From: Pusillimonas sp. DMV24BSW_D
Lineage (GTDB): Bacteria; Pseudomonadota; Gammaproteobacteria; Burkholderiales; Burkholderiaceae_B
Reading direction: 5' to 3'
Assembly (NCBI RefSeq): GCF_011388195.1
Contig: NZ_CP049990.1
Coordinates: 2,976,001 to 3,040,000 of the forward strand
DNA: 64,000 nt
The notes beneath the pieces are model-generated. The model had not been told where the DNA came from. It was given only the letters and a program-made list of their open reading frames with translations, and searched no databases. This document shows positions 1-6,214 of the stretch, piece after piece. The translations under genes were made by a program, and so were the position numbers. Numbering within the stretch: position 1 is the first letter of the stretch; every line of letters begins with the position of its first letter.

Positions 1-291
1 CCGGAATCTGGCCAAGTCAAATTTCCATTCGCGCAAATGGATCGGTATACACAAACGGGACAGGTATTGGTTATGTCAGACTGTCCCGCGCAAGGCTCTC
101 GTCGAGTCGGGATTTTTGGCGAGAGCGACCTTGAGTCATTAGTCATAGCTGGTAACTTAAAGGATTGGCAATCCGCCACACTGGTAGCGGCGCTTTATCC
201 GATTGTTCCTGTTGAGTCCGTGACCTGTCCGGGCTTTTTCGACCCACGGCGACTTGAGACAATGGCCTCTTGTACAGTGGGAGGCACATGA
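1..291 (+). pseudogene. 3-prime part of an unrecognised ORF ending inside an IS relic
   Basis: The reading frame is open from the first base of the window, so the gene begins upstream. I do not recognise the protein; about 74 residues precede the point (near base 221) where sequence resembling an IS3-type terminal end begins, and the last ~22 residues are read through that end. This suggests that the original C-terminus was lost when the mobile element arrived. No domain or membrane segment can be seen. It may equally be a chance open frame. Confidence 0.3.
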
Positions 292-434
292 AGAAGACCA
301 GATACAACGACAAACAAATTGTTCGAATCCTGCACGAAACTGACGAGGACACAGCACGCGAGGTCGCCAAGCGCCACGGTGTAAGCGACGATTTATGCCT
401 GGAGCAAGACATTGGGCAGTCTAGAAATGGATAG
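221..434 (+). mobile_element. IS3-family relic (terminal end plus start of orfA)
   Basis: A putative left end starts with TGACCTGTCC at 221 and is followed at 288 by an ATG whose translation begins MKKTRYNDKQIVRIL and runs to KRHGVSDD, the usual N-terminus of IS3-family (IS407-like) OrfA helix-turn-helix proteins. After about 35 residues the similarity stops and the frame ends at 434. The rest of orfA and all of orfB are missing, so it is a dead fragment. The remaining bases to 511 show nothing I recognise. Confidence 0.6.
288..434 (+). pseudogene. truncated IS3-family OrfA
   Basis: A 48-residue frame. Residues 1 to about 35 match the start of IS3-family OrfA proteins (basic N-terminus, then EVAKRHGVSD, the first part of the DNA-binding helix-turn-helix). 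The remaining residues are unrelated. Full OrfA proteins of this group have about 87-100 residues, so more than half is lost. It cannot encode a working transposase subunit. Confidence 0.6.
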
Positions 435-510
435 TTATGGAACGTTAGGGTGTGGTGGACAAGATTGATTAAACTGACTCCCTAGTCCTATATTTACTTG
501 AGAAAACGCC

Positions 511-633
511 ATGTCTAGCTCAATACTAATCATCTTAGGTAGCTTGCTAGTTGTATTCCTCGGTCTTGGTATTGGATCAGCTCACCACTATTACACGAGA
601 GAGCGACCGAAAGAAAGGGGCACGCCCAAGTGA
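511..633 (+). CDS. possible 40-residue single-pass membrane protein
   Basis: This is an ATG-started frame of 40 codons: about 4 polar residues, then roughly 19 hydrophobic residues (ILIILGSLLVVFLGLGIG), a short HHYYTRE turn and a basic tail. It looks like one membrane helix with a positive C-terminus. A weak TTGAG lies upstream of the ATG. The stop TGA is the first triplet of the second TGACCTGTCCG repeat, so the natural C-terminus may be missing. No family is recognised, and it could be a chance frame. Confidence 0.3.
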   Translation: MSSSILIILGSLLVVFLGLGIGSAHHYYTRERPKERGTPK

Positions 634-664
634 CCTGTCCGTTTTTTCAGCCCGTATTCGTGAC

Positions 665-1795
665 TCAGGACCGCCACGGGAGGGCCTCCAAACGTGCCAA
701 CAGAGGGGCAGCATAAGCAGGGTCGACTGAGTTCGCATAATCAATTAGCCCACGCAGATGACGATAAAGACCTCCAGCAGACTCGAATGCACGAGCTTGA
801 ACGTGAGCCACTATACCGTGCTTCTCCAAGTAATAAAGGTGCTGTCGGAGTCGGTCGCGAAATGTCCGAGTTAAACGGGGCACATCTCCATCCACTAGCA
901 AACCCAGAACAACTCGACGTGCACCGGGATGCACAACACTAGTTTTTGCCCTATTTGGAAACAAGTTGCGCCTTTTCAGCACATTCGCCACTTGTTCAAT
1001 AAGCGCATAAGCGCTGGCTTTGTCAAAGTCACCGGCAGTTGAGAAAGTTAGGTCATCGCTATACCTTGTGTATTTCAAGCCAAAGCTGTTCGCAATTTCA
1101 GACAATGTTTGGTCTGTACGAATCATTGATAGATTGGCTAGCATTGGACTGCTTGAGGCCCCCTGCGGCAAACGGCCCACATGCTTCTGACTGTAGCCAG
1201 GGATTTGACGCCTGGTATGGTGAAGCTGCCATGATGGAAGAAGGTACTTGGCAGACTTCGCGGGCAGTTCAGTACAGATGCGAGCCAGCTCAAAGGACAC
1301 TAGAGGGTTGTATCCCAAGGATTTGAAAACCCTGAAAACATCAATCTCGCTGATGCTTCCAAAGAAATCGGCGATGTCCATTTTTACTAGCCACCGAGCT
1401 CCGGCATGCACTTCAGCACACCGCGAGATACTGTCGCCCTTCCTAAAGGCATGACTCGCTGGGTGCACTTCAGCTCGCTGAAGAATATTCTCAGCGATCC
1501 ACGCTTGAATCGAACCTAGCCTTGGTTCAGCCACACAAATGCGACGAATCCCACCAGAACGTTTACGAATTCGAAAACGGCGATAAGGTTCAATTGCTTG
1601 GCGTCCAACATATGCGTGCAGTGCGGAATATGGAACTCCGGTGCGCTTTGCTAGATGGAAAAGTGTCAATATGACTGGCAACGGCTGCGGGCGATGTTGC
1701 ACTAGCCTTCGACTTTGCTTCAAGGCTTCTTGCAAGACTTCATTGTTGTGCTGAAGCTGTTTTCCTTGAGCAAGATAGTGTTGAGAAGACCACAT
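665..1795 (-). CDS. retron-type reverse transcriptase
   Basis: This 376-residue protein carries the core blocks of bacterial group II-like/retron reverse transcriptases in order: HPASHAFRKGDSI at about 111-123, VKMDIADFF with the first catalytic aspartates at 140 and 143, LPQGASSSP at about 209-217, and RYSDDLTFS with the catalytic YSDD at 245-248. Near 296-303 VLGLLVDG takes the place of the retron VTG signature. Retron enzymes prime from a 2-prime hydroxyl on their own non-coding RNA and make msDNA, which holds a toxic effector in check. The gene lies 168 bp downstream of a phosphoribosyltransferase-winged-helix gene on the same strand, and the gap is rich in hairpins, matching the type III retron layout. 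No template/variable repeat or maturase domain was seen, so a diversity-generating element or group II intron is unlikely. Confidence 0.85.
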   Translation of the reverse strand: MWSSQHYLAQGKQLQHNNEVLQEALKQSRRLVQHRPQPLPVILTLFHLAKRTGVPYSALHAYVGRQAIEPYRRFRIRKRSGGIRRICVAEPRLGSIQAWIAENILQRAEVHPASHAFRKGDSISRCAEVHAGARWLVKMDIADFFGSISEIDVFRVFKSLGYNPLVSFELARICTELPAKSAKYLLPSWQLHHTRRQIPGYSQKHVGRLPQGASSSPMLANLSMIRTDQTLSEIANSFGLKYTRYSDDLTFSTAGDFDKASAYALIEQVANVLKRRNLFPNRAKTSVVHPGARRVVLGLLVDGDVPRLTRTFRDRLRQHLYYLEKHGIVAHVQARAFESAGGLYRHLRGLIDYANSVDPAYAAPLLARLEALPWRS

Positions 1796-1978
1796 TGTCA
1801 GCTACTTCAATTACGCAGAGCGGAAGTGAGAGGCGAGTCTGACCCGAGGCTCCGAAGGATGGAAGAGTCGCCTCTAACATCCGCCAAAGCTTGGGCTATT
1901 CCAGAGGGCAGCGGCAATCCGCGCCCCAACCCATGCCGCTGAAAACATAGGCCAAGGTAAACGCTAACCAACACTGCG
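1796..1978 (-). ncRNA. candidate retron msr-msd RNA
   Basis: The gap between effector and reverse transcriptase holds two strong hairpins on the transcribed strand. The first has a perfect 8-bp stem (1909-1916 with 1934-1941) and a 17-nt loop. The second pairs 1829-1840 with 1864-1875 (8 bp, one mismatch, 3 bp). A TTAGCG at 1962-1967, overlapping the effector stop codon, resembles the sequence around the branching guanosine of known retrons. A weak pairing of CGCAG (1974-1978) with CTGCG (1814-1818) could be the a1/a2 stem. The location and hairpins are seen in the sequence; the RNA boundaries are inferred. Confidence 0.5.
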
Positions 1979-3202
1979 GTCCCTCAACGACTTAGGATAA
2001 TAGCAGTCCTCACCGAGTTTTAAAACATCGTTCATGCGAGGCTTAACTGCGGTCGCTATCCCTTTGAGCTCAGCCACACCCGCATCCGTCAACCGCCGTC
2101 GAGGAGATATCAGACCCTGGGCAACGCATGTTTCCAATAATAGCTTGCATTCGTCAACACTCAGGTTAGTTGCATGCGCGATAGCTTCCACTCGATGGAT
2201 CCCTCTACCTAGCAGTGCCAAAGTAATAATAATGTTTTGCGGTAGAGGCCGCTGCATAACAGAAGACAGAGTTCCTGCTACACGCTCCTGTCGTGCGGCA
2301 AGCAAGACACTGACAGGGGTACGAGCTGCTAGTTCTGTAGGAAACACACTAGCCGTTTCTGCTACTGCGGCTCGTCCTGGAAAGAGCGGCTGCCAACCCA
2401 TATCCGCCCGCTTTGAGTCTGCCCAAAAGATATTGGGCACGTTATTCGGACATCCATGCTCAAAAACTAGCAAAGCCGCAGTATTCCCAAAACCGAGATG
2501 GCTTGCTCGGAGCGCATACTTTTCAGAGTAGCTTCTGCAAAGCTGCTTGGTTACACTTAACTGCTTTCGTGGCCAAGGTAGCCCCTCCACGGTTGGACAA
2601 TAACGGTGTACCTGTACGTTGGGCTTGCAGGGGTGTCTGCTCACACGGTTGACACCATGAGTTGTTCCAGCGTATGCAAGTACCGTAAAGCGAATTTTTT
2701 TATACGACCACCAAGACTTTGTCGTTGAATCATTCCAAAGCTGGTCTAGATAGCCCCAGATCCTGCGCCCAGAGCCTATGACGTCGTCGACGATGATGAC
2801 ATCGTGGACCCGATGCTGGAGCAGTGATTCGATACTTGGTTGTCGAAGCAGATGCCCCTTTTGCGTCCTGCAAAGCTGACGCAAAAGACTAGCAACACGC
2901 GCCTCGCTTCCCAAATCACTTCCTGTGTAGACGGAATTTAGTCCAGAGCCGCCTTCTCGAAAGTCTAGTTTCGAATTACTTGGAACCTCTCTCGCGGCAT
3001 ACAGAGCCACAGGCCCATCGCAATCTTTCACAAGTTTTTCGATTGAGCGCTGCAGCGTCCGTTCGAACTCCTGTGTAGAAACCAAAGCAAGCGCATCTGT
3101 TAACTGGCGAATAAGGGGATGGTGTTCCTTAGTAAACTGCTCGAGCCATGTTCGGCCAAGCGCAGTGAGCAATAGGTCGGGGGACTGAGGTTCGAACGCC
3201 AT
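1964..3202 (-). CDS. retron effector: phosphoribosyltransferase-like plus winged helix
   Basis: With the ATG at 3202 the protein has 412 residues (an in-frame TTG start lies 5 codons upstream). A hydrophobic strand followed by DDVIGSG (IIVDDVIGSG) is the PRPP-binding loop of type I phosphoribosyltransferases, and a GCPNNVPNIFW segment about 110 residues later fits the PRTase-like proteins of this group. The last third (about 318-380) reads as a winged helix: LLGRGIHRVEAIAHATNLSVDECKLLLETC, then a RRRLTDAG wing. Phosphoribosyltransferase-winged-helix proteins are the known effectors of type III retrons, and this one is encoded directly upstream of the reverse transcriptase on the same strand. 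In such systems the effector is expected to be inhibited by the RT-msDNA complex until phage infection. Its substrate cannot be read from the sequence. Confidence 0.7.
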   Translation of the reverse strand: MAFEPQSPDLLLTALGRTWLEQFTKEHHPLIRQLTDALALVSTQEFERTLQRSIEKLVKDCDGPVALYAAREVPSNSKLDFREGGSGLNSVYTGSDLGSEARVASLLRQLCRTQKGHLLRQPSIESLLQHRVHDVIIVDDVIGSGRRIWGYLDQLWNDSTTKSWWSYKKIRFTVLAYAGTTHGVNRVSRHPCKPNVQVHRYCPTVEGLPWPRKQLSVTKQLCRSYSEKYALRASHLGFGNTAALLVFEHGCPNNVPNIFWADSKRADMGWQPLFPGRAAVAETASVFPTELAARTPVSVLLAARQERVAGTLSSVMQRPLPQNIIITLALLGRGIHRVEAIAHATNLSVDECKLLLETCVAQGLISPRRRLTDAGVAELKGIATAVKPRMNDVLKLGEDCYYPKSLRDRSVG

Positions 3203-3280
3203 GACCAATTCTACCAATCAAGCTTGGCTGTGGGTAGCAGCCTTCGAGTTAAAAATTCGCTCCCCCAGGCTTGTCATCCC

Positions 3281-3320
3281 TGAATCGGCCAGCCTTTTAT
3301 AGACTATTTTTTGCCTCAGA
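3281..3320 (+). repeat. IS3-family terminal inverted repeat, orfB-distal end
   Basis: Starts TGAATCGGCCAG and matches the opposite end at 4472-4511 in inverted orientation over about 40 bp, with mismatches at a few positions (CCT against GGG, TA against GC). Confidence 0.85.
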
Positions 3321-4133
3321 AAAATATTGCCGTTCGTAGTTTACCGGCGAAAGGTTGGCGGCATAACCATGGCGCCGAATCGGGTTGTAAAACATTTCTA
3401 TGTAATCGAAGATATCTTGGCGTGCCAACTCCCTGTTGCTATAGATTCTACGTTTGATGCGTTCGCGTTTAAGCAATTGGAAAAAGCTTTCGGCAACCGC
3501 ATTGTCGTGGCAGTTGCCTCGTCGACTCATGCTAGGCTGCAAGTTATGGGCAGCCAGAAAAGCGGCCCATTCATAACTTGTAAATTGGCTGCCTTGATCC
3601 GAATGCACCATGACAGTTTGCTTGGGCTTGCGTCGCCATACCGCTGCAAGCAGAGCCTGTAAAACCAGGTCTTTGCTCATGCGCGAATCCATCGACCAGC
3701 CCACAACCTGACGCGAAAACAAGTCCACGACGACAGCCAAATACAACCACCCTTCGTAGGTGCGGATATATGTGATGTCTGTTACCCAGGCCGTGTTTGG
3801 CGCTGTCACATCGAATTGTCGATCAAGCAGATTGCTTGCTACGTTATGAACGGGGCCGCCATAAAAGCCAGGTCGGCGGCGGTACCCAACCTGGGCACGC
3901 CATCCTTGATTGCGCATTAAGCGTGCAACCCGATGACGGCTACATGACTCTCCCAAAGCACGTAAGTCATGGTGCACTTTGCGATAGCCATATACGCGTC
4001 CACTCTCAAGCCAGGACGGCTTAACTAAGGCCAGTAATCGCTGATCTTCATGATGTCTGGGACCATGGGGTTTGCGTCGCCAGGCGTAGTAGCCGCTTAC
4101 GTGAACATCAAGCACTTGGCACAGGCGGCGCAC
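3297..4133 (-). CDS. IS3-family transposase OrfB (DDE integrase domain)
   Basis: The frame gives 278 residues from a GTG; it continues open upstream (KYAFIQQYSTQYSV) to the orfA overlap, as expected if the active transposase is an OrfAB fusion made by -1 frameshifting. An HTH_21-like region (VYGYRKVHHDLR) is followed by the rve integrase core with the DDE triad in WVTDITY, VHSDQGSQF and NAVAESFF. The C-terminal YNPIRRHGYAANLSPVNYE is typical of the IS3 subgroup. No internal stop is present. Confidence 0.9.
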   Translation of the reverse strand: MRRLCQVLDVHVSGYYAWRRKPHGPRHHEDQRLLALVKPSWLESGRVYGYRKVHHDLRALGESCSRHRVARLMRNQGWRAQVGYRRRPGFYGGPVHNVASNLLDRQFDVTAPNTAWVTDITYIRTYEGWLYLAVVVDLFSRQVVGWSMDSRMSKDLVLQALLAAVWRRKPKQTVMVHSDQGSQFTSYEWAAFLAAHNLQPSMSRRGNCHDNAVAESFFQLLKRERIKRRIYSNRELARQDIFDYIEMFYNPIRRHGYAANLSPVNYERQYFSEAKNSL

Positions 4134-4171
4134 GGAGTATTGGGTCGAGTATTGCTGAATAAACGCGTACT

Positions 4172-4450
4172 TTAGCCGGATTGCTTGGCAAAGTACGCGG
4201 CGGCCTTTTTTAAGATATCTCGCTCTTCTGTCAATCGATTGACCTCAGCCCGAAGCCGCTTTAACTCCGCCGTCTGTGCGTCATCTTGGTCGCGTTGATG
4301 TTCTGATTTGCTGTAACGCTTAACCCAAGCGTAAATACTGTGGGTCGATACACCAAGCCGGCCAGCAACCTCAGCCACTGGTCGTTGTTGTTCGGTCACT
4401 TGTTTGACCGCTTCAAGCTTGAATTCTTCCGTAAATCGGGCCGTGCTCAT
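4172..4450 (-). CDS. IS3-family OrfA (helix-turn-helix, leucine zipper)
   Basis: With the start MSTARFTEEF (ATG at 4450, GAGGAG just upstream) the protein has 92 residues. Residues 1-45 form a helix-turn-helix (EAVKQV, then VAEVAGRLGVSTHSIYAWV). The rest is a coiled coil/leucine zipper (LKRLRAEVNRLTEERDILKKA) used for multimerisation. It ends 39 bp before the orfB start and overlaps the extended orfB frame. A second ATG two codons upstream is less well spaced from the ribosome site. Confidence 0.9.
   Translation of the reverse strand: MSTARFTEEFKLEAVKQVTEQQRPVAEVAGRLGVSTHSIYAWVKRYSKSEHQRDQDDAQTAELKRLRAEVNRLTEERDILKKAAAYFAKQSG
4206..4212 (-). promoter_or_regulatory. probable -1 frameshift site (A6 run)
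   Basis: On the coding strand the orfA codons for ILKKA contain AAAAAAGG, a slippery run typical of IS3-family programmed -1 frameshifting. Slippage here would move ribosomes from orfA into the open orfB frame and yield OrfAB transposase. Confidence 0.55.
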
Positions 4451-4471
4451 AATCATCTCCTCAGTGAGTAT

Positions 4472-4511
4472 TATGAGGCTAAAAAGCGTCTAGTAAACCC
4501 TGGCCGATTCA
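4472..4511 (-). repeat. IS3-family terminal inverted repeat, orfA-proximal end
   Basis: Reads TGAATCGGCCAG inward on the minus strand from 4511. Its outermost TGA also supplies the stop codon of the interrupted gene at 4512-4796. Confidence 0.85.
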
Positions 4512-4796
4512 ATCTTTCGCGGCGCTGAATACGGCTCGCGTTCGTTTTAGGGCACTGTGATAGCCATCCCCCAAGCCGCCAACCTTCTCAGACTGAGTGA
4601 ACTCAATAAAATGTTGGGACTTTTCACCGCATACTTGGAGGATTATATTTTTTGCCTTCACGCGCCAAGCAAGAAAAGCATCGCTATCGATTTTCCAGCC
4701 GTCACCAAAACCTCCAGAGGAACTAGTTTTAGAGGCTTCTATAGCATCGATCTCTTCAATCAAATTTGTGAATCGTTCGGAGATTTTCTGGTTCAA
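4512..4796 (-). pseudogene. 5-prime part of an unknown gene cut by the IS
   Basis: The frame starts at a TTG with AAGGA about 9 nt upstream and encodes 95 residues that stop exactly in the terminal TGA of the insertion sequence. The protein is soluble and mostly helical; its pattern (a central W, then EKVGGLGDGYHSALKRTRAVFSAAKD) resembles the N-terminal half of larger hypothetical proteins with a conserved FxAAK(D/E) motif. The remainder is not found on the other side of the IS, so adjacent DNA was deleted. It begins about 20 bp after an attC-like site, the position of the gene in an integron cassette. Confidence 0.55.
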
Positions 4797-4816
4797 GCTG
4801 ATTTCCTTGGTTTATG

Positions 4817-4897
4817 ATTTAACGCCGCAATAAAAGGCGAGGGCTAGCGAGTCCAGTCCACGCTTTTTGTAGGCGATTTTTAATTACCTTGTTAGCT
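4817..4897 (-). other. attC-like integron recombination site
   Basis: Read on the minus strand, an 81-bp segment starts AGCTAAC (one mismatch to the RYYYAAC inverse core) and ends GTTAAAT, an exact GTTRRRY core. Inside are complementary CGCC/GGCG boxes next to the cores and an inner imperfect stem (AAAAAGCG with CGCCTTTT) enclosing GGACTGGACT, the kind of fold seen in attC sites. The stop codon of the upstream pseudogene lies in the left core and the next frame begins just after the right core, as in cassette arrays. No integron integrase lies in the window. Confidence 0.5.
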
Positions 4898-5195
4898 TTT
4901 GGCTGCATTGATTACTCCAGCACTTTGAACAGCTAAATCCACATACCTTTCTGCCTCATTTTGACTTATTGCGAAATCCGGCATATGCGATGCTTGATTT
5001 CTTATTCTTCGTAACTGCTCAATTAAATTGATACTTTCAGATGAAATTTACCTGAGTTAATTAGGTACTCTACTATCATCTTTGGGTTGGTGCGTTGAAT
5101 TGCAGTTCCAGAGGTTAATCCATTTTTAATCGCTGCGGTTTCTATCAATGTCCAGGCTTCGACTACCGATGCTCTAGGTGAAACCTCAGGTATTC
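4892..5195 (-). pseudogene. 3-prime remnant of an unknown gene, frameshifted
   Basis: Two minus-strand frames join to one protein-like sequence. The first reads IPEVSPRASVVEAWTLIETA and runs to about 5050; the second continues NLIEQLRRIRNQASH and ends NAAKS-stop at 4892. The SPRAxVxEAW and LRxxRNxxxH patterns are those of a common hypothetical C-terminal helical domain, the latter resembling HEPN Rx4H motifs. A 1-nt frameshift near 5040-5052 breaks it, and its 5-prime part is replaced by an IS end. The stop overlaps the attC-like core. Confidence 0.5.
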
Positions 5196-5214
5196 TAAAA
5201 AGCTGGCCGATTCA
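5196..5214 (-). repeat. solo IS3-type terminal repeat
   Basis: Nineteen bases match the outer end of the IS at 3281 with one difference (TGAATCGGCCAGCT against TGAATCGGCCAGCC, then TTTTA). It faces inward toward 3281, but no transposase follows; the pseudogene remnant begins directly inside it. It is either the last trace of a second IS copy or the far end of a longer structure spanning 3281-5214. Confidence 0.6.
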
Positions 5215-5314
5215 AACGTTGCTCTGATCGATTGGCCATGTGCCACCGGCCGAGGCCGAAGAGCGCTACTATAGATAGTTCGCGGCTCCCGCTGCGGAAC
5301 CTGTTTTACTTTAA

Positions 5315-5386
5315 CCAAACAGTCTCCGCAAGAATCCGCTGGATCGATGAGTGGTTACGATCAAACAGCTGGGTGATTTGCTGAAG
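5315..5386 (-). pseudogene. fragment of an IS30-family transposase
   Basis: One minus-strand frame reads LQQITQLFDRNHSSIQRIL followed by AETVW, the N-terminal helix-turn-helix region of IS30-family transposases. Only 24 codons remain; no start and no DDE core are present. The flanks 5215-5314 and 5387-5464 show no recognisable gene. Confidence 0.5.
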
Positions 5387-5464
5387 TTATTTGCAGTCGG
5401 CATGTGTGTTCTCGTGAAGCATCCGCTTGAAGAAGCGGCAGGCGTTACACCGCTCCAGATAAGT

Positions 5465-5923
5465 CTAGAAGAAGTTCTCGGGCCAAAGGAACCTCGGTAG
5501 ATACTGGCGGATTAGGTTCGCCTGCGCCTGATAACCTCGAGCCTCTAGCTCTCGCACAAAGTATGGCCAAGGTGGAATATTGCTCTTGTAGACCAAGCCC
5601 GAAGACGTAGACATTCCGCCGCCCTGGGACGTAGATAAACCTCCGTATTGAGAAGTGGAAAGGCCACCATATTGAGAGGTAGATAGCCCACCATATTGCG
5701 ACGTCGACAGACCTCCGTACTGAGAGGTAGATAGCCCACCATATTGGGAGGTAGACATCCCTCCGTACTGGGAGGTGGAGAGACCACCATACTGCGATGT
5801 CGACGCGCCACCGTGCTGCGAAGTTGACATCCCACCATACTGCGACGTTGAGAGGCCCCCGCCTTGAGATGTGCTGAGATTTCGCGGCCATGTGCGCATG
5901 CCGGGAATTTCTGGTCGTGCCAT
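5465..5923 (-). CDS. octapeptide-repeat protein (STSQYGG type)
   Basis: This 152-residue protein has three parts: a 15-residue leader (MARPEIPGMRTWPRN), twelve tandem octapeptides of the form (L/M/A)STSQ(Y/H/G)GG from about residue 16 to 111 plus one degenerate copy, and a C-terminal segment with a predicted amphipathic helix (PPWPYFVRELEARGYQAQANL, ending LWPENFF). Similar GGGLST-type repeat proteins ending in a PPWxxFxxxLExxG segment occur as hypothetical proteins in other proteobacteria; I know no function for them. There is no signal peptide or transmembrane segment. A good AGGAG ribosome site lies 7 nt before the ATG. A helical protein gene (6215-7411) lies upstream on the same strand, 291 bp away. 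The glycine-rich 8-residue period suggests a regular beta structure or an assembly scaffold; that is inference. Confidence 0.7.
   Translation of the reverse strand: MARPEIPGMRTWPRNLSTSQGGGLSTSQYGGMSTSQHGGASTSQYGGLSTSQYGGMSTSQYGGLSTSQYGGLSTSQYGGLSTSQYGGLSTSQYGGLSTSQGGGMSTSSGLVYKSNIPPWPYFVRELEARGYQAQANLIRQYLPRFLWPENFF
5511..5878 (-). repeat. 24-bp tandem coding repeats
   Basis: Twelve to thirteen in-frame 24-bp units encode STSQYGG octapeptides. Codon-level variation between units (TAC/TAT, TCA/TCG/TCC) shows that they are not recent identical duplications, while the encoded residues stay nearly constant, which points to selection on the protein. Confidence 0.85.
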
Positions 5924-6214
5924 TAGGGAGGCTCCTGAGTTGTAGGTGATGCTCTGCTAAATCTAGATGACAGCCAAAGCGTTACTGTATGTTAGATAAA
6001 AGGAGTCTTCTTGGCTACTCATGGGTGTTTCTAAAAGCCAGTAAAGTTAGACAAACATTAAAAATGCAAGGCCAAATTTCGGCTGTCCGCGATAGCCTGT
6101 ACCCTCGGCTTCTGCTCGAGGCTGTGTGAAAAATCCTGTTATAGCTCATTTTCAAGTGTGCTCTTATCGTTTCCGAGCACGAAAAAACTGAATAGCGGCT
6201 GGTTGAGCGGCATG

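Larger units (their letters stand above)
221..641. repeat. 11-bp direct repeats bracketing the IS relic
   Basis: The sequence TGACCTGTCCG occurs at 221-231 and again at 631-641 in the same orientation, each followed by a T-run (CTTTTTC and TTTTTTC). They may be two copies of one insertion-sequence end, or the scar of a deletion between them. In the second copy the TGA also acts as the stop codon of the small ORF at 511. Confidence 0.4.
3281..4511 (-). mobile_element. complete IS3-family insertion sequence (1231 bp)
   Basis: Terminal inverted repeats of about 40 bp with several mismatches begin TGAATCGGCCAG at both ends (3281 inward and 4511 inward) and share the inner TAGAC and GCCTCA blocks. 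Between them lie overlapping orfA and orfB frames in the usual IS3-family order, transcribed on the minus strand, with an A6G slippery run. The flanking triplets (CCC and ATC) do not match, so no target duplication is visible. Both reading frames appear intact, so the element may still be active. Confidence 0.9.

Noticed and set aside
665-1795. Diversity-generating retroelement
   Set aside because: No template/variable repeat pair or accessory protein was found, and the neighbouring effector and hairpin-rich gap fit a retron.
3278-4514. Target-site duplication of the IS3 element
   Set aside because: Flanking triplets CCC and ATC differ, and longer comparison also fails.
5511-5878. 24-bp tandem repeats suggestive of a CRISPR-like array
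   Set aside because: Units are contiguous without spacers and stay in frame inside an ORF; they are coding repeats.
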